This document shows, piece after piece, positions 1 through 4,615 of a stretch of 6,831 bases of DNA. This DNA is from Bacillota bacterium (GTDB lineage: Bacteria > Bacillota > Clostridia > Lachnospirales > Lachnospiraceae). The stretch lies in NCBI GenBank assembly GCA_023420935.1, contig JAEZUR010000189.1, positions 1 through 6,831 of the forward strand, in the 5' to 3' direction. Position 1 is the stretch's first letter. Every line of letters starts with the position of its first letter. The position numbers and the translations under genes are program-made. The notes below the pieces were generated by a model. That model saw nothing but the letters and a program-made list of their open reading frames with translations. It did not search any database and was not told where the DNA came from.

Positions 1-147
1 GGTGGAGAAGATGTATTTGTACATTTCTCAGCAATCTCATCAAATGGTTTCAAAAGCCTTGATGAAGGACAGAAAGTTACTTTTGAAGTAGAACAAGATC
101 CAAAAGACAGCAGAAAATTAAAAGCAGTAAATGTTTGCGTAGCATAA
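1..147 (+). CDS. cold-shock domain protein, C-terminal part
   Basis: This is the last 48 codons of a cold-shock protein of the CspA/CspB family; the gene begins before the window. The reading frame opens at base 1 and ends at TAA 145-147. The visible part begins GGEDVFVHFSAI, which contains the RNP-2 RNA-binding motif (VFVHF). It continues with the family-typical segment GFKSLDEGQKVTFEVEQ and a short basic tail ending in VNVCVA. Family members are about 65-70 residues long, so roughly 18-20 residues with the RNP-1 motif are missing upstream. These small single-domain proteins bind single-stranded RNA and DNA in the cytoplasm and act as RNA chaperones. A terminator follows about 100 bases downstream, so the gene is probably the last or only gene of its transcript. 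The family call is firm; which paralogue it is cannot be told. Confidence 0.93.
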   Translation, partial: GGEDVFVHFSAISSNGFKSLDEGQKVTFEVEQDPKDSRKLKAVNVCVA

Positions 148-249
148 AACCATTCAGAAAACAAAGATTGTTTCGAAGTATGTATTATTTAGGTGTAAGA
201 ATTATCTCCATTTGAATATTTGTATCAATTTATAATCGAAAAGTTTTAG

Positions 250-275
250 GGTAGCCCAAAAGGCTACCTTTTTTT
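250..275 (+). terminator. Rho-independent terminator after the cold-shock gene
   Basis: A perfect 7-bp stem, GGTAGCC (250-256) with GGCTACC (262-268), encloses the loop CAAAA and is followed by seven T residues (269-275). This is a textbook intrinsic terminator on the plus strand. It most likely ends the cold-shock transcript, leaving a 3' untranslated region of about 100 bases. Confidence 0.9.
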
Positions 276-344
276 GCGCGCAGGCAACACATGCCCCCCC
301 ATCCAGCGTCCCATAGATAGAACACTAAGTGTGAGATTTTTTAA

Positions 345-373
345 TAGAAATACAAAACCCAATGATATATAAT
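345..373 (+). promoter_or_regulatory. candidate sigma-A promoter of the HAD gene
   Basis: A perfect -10 hexamer TATAAT (368-373) lies 17 bases downstream of TAGAAA (345-350), which matches four of six positions of TTGACA. The start of transcription would be near 380, giving a leader of about 70 bases before the ATG at 453. The -10 is convincing but the region is AT-rich and the -35 is weak. Confidence 0.4.
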
Positions 374-452
374 AAAACATAAGAAAAATATCCCATAAGA
401 ATAACAAACTGAAACGTAATATTTATAACATAACCCACCACAAGGAGACCAC

Positions 453-1097
453 ATGAATTATAAAGCAGTTTTTTTTGACTTCGACTACACCTTAGGTGAT
501 TCTACCATTGGCATTGTAAAGTCTGCCAATTACGGGCTACAAAACCTAGGATACCAGGAGGCAGAAGTTGAAACTATAAAAAGAACCGTTGGATTAACCT
601 TAAAGGATACCTTTAAGAAACTGACCAACAACACAGATGAGTGCAAAGCAGAACAATTCGTTTTATTGTTTAAGGAAAAGGCAGATCAGGTAATGACCGA
701 TTCAACAGAACTATTACCATATGCCCTAGAAACTCTAAAGAGTTTAAAAGCGAAGCAGATTCATACTGGAATCGTTACAACCAAACTACATTATAGAATT
801 ACACAGATATTAGAAAAGTTCCATGCCACTGAATTTGTAGAGTACATTGTTGGTGCAGAAGATGTTAAAGTTGAAAAACCTGATCCAGAAGGGCTTCTTT
901 TTATAATAGAGAAAATGGGATTAAGGAAAGAAGAAGTGCTGTATGTTGGAGATAGCTTAGTGGATGCCAAGACAGCTCAAAATGCGGGAATTGCATTTGC
1001 AGGTGTGTTAACAGGTACTACAACGAAAGTTGAGTTTCAAGAATATCCTCATATGATAATAATGGACGATTTAAGTAAATTAGAAGATGTAATTTGA
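453..1097 (+). CDS. HAD-superfamily phosphatase, phosphoglycolate-phosphatase-like
   Basis: A 214-residue cytoplasmic hydrolase of the haloacid dehalogenase superfamily, subfamily I. Motif I is DFDYTLGDS at residues 9-17, with the nucleophile D9 and acid/base D11. Motif II is VTTK with T109. The motif III lysine is K142 in EKPDP. Motif IV is GDSLVD with D167 and D171, which bind magnesium. Residues about 16-85 form the helical cap, as in phosphoglycolate phosphatase and beta-phosphoglucomutase relatives. The length fits this group. Motif I is slightly unusual: the usual form is DFDGTLxDS, and here tyrosine replaces the glycine after the second Asp. All catalytic residues are present, so activity is expected, but the substrate cannot be read from the sequence; phosphoglycolate, another sugar phosphate or a nucleotide are all possible. 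The ATG has AAGGAG (442-447) five bases upstream. The gene stands alone and converges on the MazF-like gene. Confidence 0.9.
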   Translation: MNYKAVFFDFDYTLGDSTIGIVKSANYGLQNLGYQEAEVETIKRTVGLTLKDTFKKLTNNTDECKAEQFVLLFKEKADQVMTDSTELLPYALETLKSLKAKQIHTGIVTTKLHYRITQILEKFHATEFVEYIVGAEDVKVEKPDPEGLLFIIEKMGLRKEEVLYVGDSLVDAKTAQNAGIAFAGVLTGTTTKVEFQEYPHMIIMDDLSKLEDVI

Positions 1098-1191
1098 TAA
1101 GGGGGAGTATGCATCTCAAAGTATTCTCGATCCTGTCTTTGAAAAGATATAGATAGGTAATATATCTTGACATGATAAAAAATTAAAAAAA

Positions 1192-1220
1192 TAAAGGAGT
1201 TGTCTTTGACAACTCCTTTA
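1192..1220 (-). terminator. strong Rho-independent terminator of the minus-strand MazF-like gene
   Basis: A perfect 13-bp stem (1192-1204 paired with 1208-1220) closes a three-base loop. Read on the minus strand it is followed by a T-rich tract (TTTTTTTAATTTTTT), complementary to the A-rich run at about 1176-1191. This is the hallmark of an intrinsic terminator for the leftward gene at 1328-2053. On the plus strand the hairpin lacks a downstream T tract beyond its own CTTTA end, so termination of the HAD transcript here is possible but weaker. Confidence 0.85.
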
Positions 1221-1231
1221 AACCTGTGATA

Positions 1232-1264
1232 TCACGCTTTCGCGTGAGCATTTGACGTTACGTC
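1232..1264 (-). other. two small hairpins in the 3' untranslated region of the MazF-like gene
   Basis: On the minus strand, between the stop codon and the terminator, TCACGC and GCGTGA (1242-1247 with 1232-1237) form a 6-bp stem capped by GAAA. This is a stable GNRA tetraloop in RNA. Just before it GACG and CGTC (1261-1264 with 1254-1257) form a 4-bp stem with a three-base loop. With the terminator this makes three successive stem-loops in about 75 bases. The pairings are seen directly; a function such as mRNA stabilisation or a released small RNA is inference. Confidence 0.4.
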
Positions 1265-1327
1265 TTTCTGTAATTGAATATTAACATAGTCTTATGATTC
1301 TGTCAATATTAATATACGCAGGCCGTT

Positions 1328-2053
1328 CTAATTGTTTCCTGATACAAGCTCGTTTATTCTCTCTTCAGCCTGTTGCAGTGAAATCTTTAATAATTCTAGT
1401 TCTTGTTTGCAATTGTCATAGGCTGATTGTTTAGATGATAAAGAGTCATATGCAGTGGATAAGTCAGTTTGTAACTGAGTAATCTCGTTATCCTTTTGTA
1501 TATTCAATTTATTGTATGTAGGAATCATTTGGAGCATATTATTGTCAATTTGATCTAAGATAATAGAAGATACTGTCCCTAATATTGAAATAACACGATT
1601 TTTACTAACCCATCTAAAGCTTTTGGTTTGAATGCCGGTATTACAAGAGAAACCATCTGCTGGTGTTGCATCGATAATTTCAGGGTAACCTTTGCCGTAT
1701 TTTTTGGAACTGCAAGGAACGATTAGTATAGAATCTCGATTACCAGCTAGCACAACACAAGGATGAGTAAACGATGGCTCAAACCTATAATTTGTTGAAC
1801 CTAAATCAACAAATAAAAGGGTTCCCCTATTATATCCGATTGTATTTTTTGAATTTCTGTTACGAATCCACCGATCATTATTATTAATCCAGTGAGCCAT
1901 TTCGTAAACAGAAAAATCCTTTGTTAAATCGTTAAAATTTGTTAATGAACTAGCATATACAGCATAGATTATTGCATTATCTTTTCCACTGCTGCTTTTT
2001 GAGTTTATAATTTTTGTTAATGCATCTACTTGAAAGTTATTAATTGGTATCAT
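1328..2053 (-). CDS. stand-alone MazF/PemK-like protein with coiled-coil tail
   Basis: A 241-residue protein. Residues about 77-172 read as a PemK/MazF-type domain: RGTLLFVDLGS (76-86), HPCVVLAGN (97-105), SILIVPCSSKK (108-118), and TKSFRWVSKNRVISILGTVS (143-162). This follows the usual family order of RG-x-VDL, P-x-VV, I-x-VP-x-TSK, and Q-x-R-x-x-x-K-x-R-x-x-x-x-G. MazF proteins are usually about 110-120 residues and cut single-stranded RNA at short motifs. This one carries an N-terminal helical extension (1-75) containing MAHWI and RWI, and a C-terminal segment (about 183-236) with coiled-coil character (many Leu, Gln, Glu). The arginine that normally precedes the proline of the active-site loop is histidine here (H97-P98). 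RNase activity is therefore uncertain. I chose the ATG at 2053 because GAAGGAG (2061-2067) lies seven bases upstream; the frame stays open to an ATG at 2119, but that lies within the promoter and lacks a ribosome binding site. No antitoxin gene is visible on either side. Similar N-extended MazF-like proteins are known in Firmicutes phages and mobile elements, so transfer is possible. Confidence 0.72.
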   Translation of the reverse strand: MIPINNFQVDALTKIINSKSSSGKDNAIIYAVYASSLTNFNDLTKDFSVYEMAHWINNNDRWIRNRNSKNTIGYNRGTLLFVDLGSTNYRFEPSFTHPCVVLAGNRDSILIVPCSSKKYGKGYPEIIDATPADGFSCNTGIQTKSFRWVSKNRVISILGTVSSIILDQIDNNMLQMIPTYNKLNIQKDNEITQLQTDLSTAYDSLSSKQSAYDNCKQELELLKISLQQAEERINELVSGNN

Positions 2054-2373
2054 ACAAAATCTCCTTCGTGAATGATAAATAATAGCATATCTAGTTATCA
2101 ATATTATAGCATGAGACAAACAGATGTTCTATAAAAATTTTATTAAATCCTCTCTTAGGATGAAATTAAAAATATTAATAACATTTTGAAATGGCTACAG
2201 AGTCAAGTATATGATATATTATAGATAAAGAATTGAAAGCAATGGATAGTGAGAATTAAGCCAAAGATAAAGATGTGTTTATAACTACACGATCCATTAG
2301 GAAAGATATAATGATGAAAGAAAAACTATAGTAAAGTCAGTAAATTATAGTAATATTTAAGGAGAGATAAAAG
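2054..2373. other. divergent intergenic region
   Basis: This 320-bp AT-rich stretch separates the leftward MazF-like gene from the rightward tyrosine phosphatase gene. It holds the MazF-like ribosome binding site and promoter elements (2061-2108) and the AAGGAGAG ribosome binding site of the phosphatase (2359-2366). For the rightward gene only a weak promoter pair can be suggested: TTGAAA (2186-2191) with TATATG (2208-2213) at 16-bp spacing. Tandem AGTAA motifs occur at about 2331-2355. No antitoxin-like ORF and no tandem repeat array typical of a type III antitoxin RNA is visible. Confidence 0.5.
2079..2108 (-). promoter_or_regulatory. extended -10 promoter(s) of the MazF-like gene
   Basis: On the minus strand TGCTATAAT places a perfect TATAAT at 2108-2103 with an upstream TG one base away, the extended -10 form. 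No good -35 sits 16-18 bases upstream, which extended -10 promoters tolerate. A second similar element, TGCTATTAT, has its hexamer at 2084-2079. Transcription from the first would start near 2096, about 43 bases before the ATG. From the second the leader would be only about 20 bases and would still include GAAGGAG. Both elements are seen directly; use of either is inferred. Confidence 0.6.
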
Positions 2374-2835
2374 ATGGTAAAAGTATTATTCGTCTGCCAC
2401 GGCAATATCTGCCGATCCCCAATGGCAGAGTTTGTATTTCGAGATATGGTAAATCAAAAGGGATTAGGCGATCAGTTTCATATCGCTTCTGCAGCAACCA
2501 GCCAAGAAGAGTTAGGTAATCCAGTTCACCATGGAACTAGGAATAAATTAAGAGAATATGGTATTTTCACAGATGGGAAACGTGCAGTTCAACTGAGAAA
2601 AGCAGATTATGAAATGTATGATTATCTGTTAGGGATGGATCAAAGAAATATAACCAATATGAATCGTATTGTGGGACAAGATCCGGAAAAGAAAATAAGA
2701 CGACTCTTGGATTACACCAAAGATGCCAGAGATATTGCAGATCCATGGTACACGGGAGATTTTGATCAAACCTATAGAGATGTTTATGAAGGCTGTGAAG
2801 CATTACTGGAATTTATTCTAGAGAAAAAAGATTGA
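2374..2835 (+). CDS. low-molecular-weight protein tyrosine phosphatase
   Basis: A 153-residue cytoplasmic phosphatase of the LMW-PTP family, which removes phosphate from phosphotyrosine and in some members phosphoarginine or acid-soluble compounds. The signature P-loop is at the N-terminus: C8-HGNIC-R14-S15, the C-x5-R-S motif carrying the nucleophilic cysteine and the phosphate-binding arginine. The general acid is D123 in the DPWY motif (123-126) near the C-terminus. The family-typical LGMDQRN segment (86-92) is also present. Length matches the family (about 150-160 residues), and all catalytic residues are intact. The start is set by AAGGAGAG (2359-2366) seven bases before the ATG. No tyrosine kinase or exopolysaccharide gene lies next to it, so its partner is unknown. 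It is followed by its own terminator and appears to be transcribed alone. Confidence 0.95.
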   Translation: MVKVLFVCHGNICRSPMAEFVFRDMVNQKGLGDQFHIASAATSQEELGNPVHHGTRNKLREYGIFTDGKRAVQLRKADYEMYDYLLGMDQRNITNMNRIVGQDPEKKIRRLLDYTKDARDIADPWYTGDFDQTYRDVYEGCEALLEFILEKKD

Positions 2836-2929
2836 ATGGTGATGGGATAAAAGAAACACTTTAGTAAAGCTCAACCAGTAAAAATTAGAACAAATAGTTA
2901 TCAGTTAAAACATGATTGAAAGGAAATAG

Positions 2930-2971
2930 GAGGAATAAAAATTAAATTTTTAAATTTTTATTCCTCTTTTT
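2930..2971 (+). terminator. Rho-independent terminator after the tyrosine phosphatase gene
   Basis: A perfect 14-bp stem (2930-2943 with 2953-2966; outer end GAGGAAT with ATTCCTC) encloses a nine-base loop and is followed by TTTTT (2967-2971). The stem is AT-rich towards the loop, but the position and T tract fit an intrinsic terminator. It separates the phosphatase from the sigma-factor operon. Confidence 0.8.
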
Positions 2972-3019
2972 GTAACGAAATAGATTTTTCTTGCACATAT
3001 GTTACAGGGAGGTGAAATA

Positions 3020-3511
3020 ATGGATAAGCGGAATATGGAACAGGTGTATGAGGAGAATGCGAAAGCTGTATATAAGTATTTATTCTGCTTAACCCATAAT
3101 TCTGATCTTTCGGAGGAGTTAACCCAAGAGACTTTTTATCAGGCTACGAAGGGAATTCATAGTTTTCGAGGTGATTGCAAAATATCAGTGTGGTTGTGTC
3201 AGATTGCCAAACGGCTTTGGTACAAAGAATTAGGGAAACAATCAGAAAAGACTGTATCACTAGATGATCTAACAAGCGAGATACCTTCCACTGTTAATGT
3301 AGAAGATAACTATCTAACGAATATGGATAAAGTGGAGCTGTTTAAGCAGCTACATAATCTAGATTCCATGACAAGAGAAGTTATGTATCTTAGATTAACA
3401 GGTGAACTGAGCTTTTTAGAAATTGGTGAAATCCTAGGGAAAACAGAAACGTGGGCAAGAGTAACATTTTATCGTGGAAAACAAAAATTAGGGAAAGGAA
3501 GAGAAGAATGA
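3020..3511 (+). CDS. ECF-type RNA polymerase sigma factor
   Basis: A 163-residue sigma-70-family factor of the extracytoplasmic-function group, which redirects RNA polymerase to a small stress or signal regulon. Region 2 covers about residues 9-73, including the core-binding and -10 recognition segment around SEELTQETFYQATKG and FRGDCKISVWLCQIAKRLWY. After a short acidic linker, region 4 (about 105-158) contains the helix-turn-helix SFLEIGEILGKTETWARVTF that reads the -35. There is no region 1 or 3, as expected for ECF factors. I chose the ATG at 3020 because GGGAGGTG (3007-3014) lies five bases upstream; an in-frame ATG at 2999 has no ribosome binding site and would put the Shine-Dalgarno inside the gene. 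The stop overlaps the start of the anti-sigma gene in ATGA (3508-3511), so the two are translationally coupled. The inducing signal is unknown. Confidence 0.93.
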   Translation: MDKRNMEQVYEENAKAVYKYLFCLTHNSDLSEELTQETFYQATKGIHSFRGDCKISVWLCQIAKRLWYKELGKQSEKTVSLDDLTSEIPSTVNVEDNYLTNMDKVELFKQLHNLDSMTREVMYLRLTGELSFLEIGEILGKTETWARVTFYRGKQKLGKGREE

Positions 3512-4269
3512 AAGAAGATTTAAATTGTGATATTGTAAAAGATTTATTACCAAATTATATTGAAAAACTAACTAGCGAAACAACGAATCAAAGTATTGAA
3601 AATCATTTGGCTAACTGTGAAAATTGCAGCGATGTATACAGTAAAATGCAAGGAGACTTAACAGTGGATTCAGTACCAGAGCTAAAGAATCTATCCAGAT
3701 TTTTAAATAAGACAAAATTCATGTACGGTATGATGAGCTTGTTAGCTCTTGGTGGAATTGGAATACTTACCAGTCTTATTGTAGACTTAGCCATAAATCG
3801 AGGTTTAACTTGGTCATTGATTGTAACTGCAGGAATTATATATGGCTATTCGTTAGGATACTTTTTGATTATGGGAGAAAAAAGAAGATTTCTGAAAGCG
3901 CTTATCTTCATAAGTATATTTACATTCCCGTTACTTGGAATAATTCAAGCAGTAACAATAAGGCTCGCCACAAGCTATTATCATGTGTGGTTTTGGGATA
4001 TGGGTATACCAATTACATTTATATGGTTAGTAATCATATGGCTAGTTGTTTTAATTCGTCGTGTAACGAAATGGAATACTTCATTATGCATAGCAATATT
4101 ACTTGCGTTTAGTCTATTTGGCAATTACTACACAAATATCATTGTAGGCGCTAATGATAACTTTGCTGATTACATGAATAACTTTGTTGCCAATGGGCTG
4201 GGAACTGTAATCGCAGCAGTAGTTTTTTTAGTAATCGGTTTGATATTTGAGAGTAAAAAGAAAAGTTAG
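3508..4269 (+). CDS. zinc-finger anti-sigma factor with about six membrane spans
   Basis: A 253-residue membrane protein. The N-terminal cytosolic part (1-47) is a zinc-binding anti-sigma (ZAS/zf-HC2) domain: C7, then H33-x3-C37-x2-C40 in ENHLANCENC. This domain normally clamps the cognate ECF sigma factor. The rest is hydrophobic, with probable spans at about 72-95, 101-122, 128-152, 167-185, 191-213 and 227-247, and a basic tail ESKKKS. Six spans is more than in RsiW-type anti-sigmas, which have one span and an extracytoplasmic sensor. Here the membrane portion itself probably senses the signal. The start at 3508 is supported by the ATGA overlap with the sigma gene and the purine-rich GGGAAAGGAAGAG just upstream. 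An in-frame ATG at 3451 would lie deep inside the sigma gene and is unlikely. The partner assignment rests on the overlap and the ZAS motif. Confidence 0.88.
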   Translation: MKEDLNCDIVKDLLPNYIEKLTSETTNQSIENHLANCENCSDVYSKMQGDLTVDSVPELKNLSRFLNKTKFMYGMMSLLALGGIGILTSLIVDLAINRGLTWSLIVTAGIIYGYSLGYFLIMGEKRRFLKALIFISIFTFPLLGIIQAVTIRLATSYYHVWFWDMGIPITFIWLVIIWLVVLIRRVTKWNTSLCIAILLAFSLFGNYYTNIIVGANDNFADYMNNFVANGLGTVIAAVVFLVIGLIFESKKKS

Positions 4270-4384
4270 ATTTTAAACCAGTCATAAGGAAGAAAAGGAA
4301 AGAGATCAACATGTCCTTTTGTGTGATATTATCAATTAATTAGTAAAATAATATTTGTTTTAGTAAAATTTTATTAAAAATCTC

Positions 4385-4412
4385 TTGTAATTACTAGTAA
4401 AATGTGTAAAAT
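4385..4412 (+). promoter_or_regulatory. candidate promoter of the lacI-family gene
   Basis: TTGTAA (4385-4390) and TAAAAT (4407-4412) are separated by 16 bases. Transcription would begin near 4419, just before the long inverted repeat, so the leader RNA would be almost entirely hairpin. The spacer contains a perfect 10-bp palindrome TTACTAGTAA (4391-4400) that could be an operator. The base composition makes chance hexamers likely, so this is tentative. Confidence 0.35.
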
Positions 4413-4435
4413 GAAAGGTGGATGATATGTGATTT

Positions 4436-4593
4436 AACTAGTTAATTGTGAAACTCAATATATTACAATATTTTTCTGTACAACACATACAATTCCGGAG
4501 CGGAAGTTAAGCGGAAGGAGCGTTGAAGCGGAGGAATTGTATGTGTTGTGCAGAAAAATACGGACAATGATATTGTTTCGCAATTACCTAGTT
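4436..4593. repeat. 158-bp imperfect inverted repeat (long hairpin or MITE-like element)
   Basis: The inner arms are 28 bases each, 4469-4496 and 4533-4560, and match at 27 of 28 positions; the one exception (4479 with 4550) is a T-G pair that would wobble in RNA. The outer arms continue: 4436-4454 and 4575-4593 match at 17 of 19 positions, one of the two differences again being a T-G pair. The segments between inner and outer arms match only partly (AATAT with small insertions). The loop is a 36-base purine-rich segment (4497-4532). The left tip sits in a perfect palindrome, TTAACTAGTTAA (4434-4445). TTTAAC occurs at both flanks (4433-4438 and 4592-4597), which could be a target duplication but is short and near-palindromic. 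No T tract follows on the plus strand, so it is not a standard terminator. It has no coding capacity. It could be a non-autonomous transposable element, a structured leader of lacI, or an RNase III substrate. Confidence 0.85.
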
Positions 4594-4615
4594 TAACGAT
4601 AGGAAGGAGATTGTC

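Larger units (their letters stand above)
148..452. other. intergenic region between the cold-shock and HAD genes
   Basis: This 305-bp stretch holds the cold-shock 3' untranslated region and its terminator (250-275). A short GC-rich patch with a run of seven C residues lies at about 276-310. After it comes AT-rich sequence with a possible promoter for the HAD gene (345-373) and the ribosome binding site AAGGAG at 442-447. I see no small coding gene or RNA gene in it. Confidence 0.6.
4270..4615. other. non-coding region between the anti-sigma and lacI genes
   Basis: This 346-bp AT-rich stretch contains three copies of TAGTAAAAT (4341-4349, 4361-4369, 4395-4403), a candidate promoter (4385-4412), and a 158-bp imperfect inverted repeat (4436-4593). 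The lacI ribosome binding site AGGAAGGAG follows at 4601-4609. No clear terminator follows the anti-sigma gene; the only hairpin close by is weak. No coding gene is seen. Confidence 0.6.

Noticed and set aside
1144..1168. AAGATATA / TATATCTT hairpin after the HAD gene
   Set aside because: The stem is 8 bp with a single G-C pair and no T tract follows on the plus strand; it is unlikely to terminate transcription.
1167..1195. Perfect TTGACA reading rightwards into the minus-strand terminator region, as a promoter of an antisense RNA
   Set aside because: No acceptable -10 hexamer lies 16-18 bases downstream, only A-rich sequence such as AATAAA.
2134..2147. 14-base identity AAAATTTTATTAAA shared with 4365-4378
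   Set aside because: The sequence is entirely A/T in an AT-rich intergenic background, and the similarity does not extend convincingly beyond it.
2147..2161. ATCCT / AGGAT hairpin in the divergent intergenic region
   Set aside because: A 5-bp stem with no supporting context is expected by chance.
2054..2373. Type III (RNA) antitoxin upstream of the MazF-like gene
   Set aside because: ToxN-type toxins share the MazF fold, but no tandem repeat array or intervening terminator is present upstream of this gene.
2971..2997. TGTAAC as an ECF-type -35 for autoregulation of the sigma operon
   Set aside because: It resembles some ECF -35 elements, but no CGTA/CGTC/CGAC-like -10 appears 15-18 bases downstream, and its first base is part of the preceding terminator T tract.
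4293..4320. AAAAGGA / TCCTTTT hairpin as terminator of the anti-sigma gene
   Set aside because: The stem is only 7 bp and mostly A-T, the loop is 14 bases, and no T tract follows the stem.
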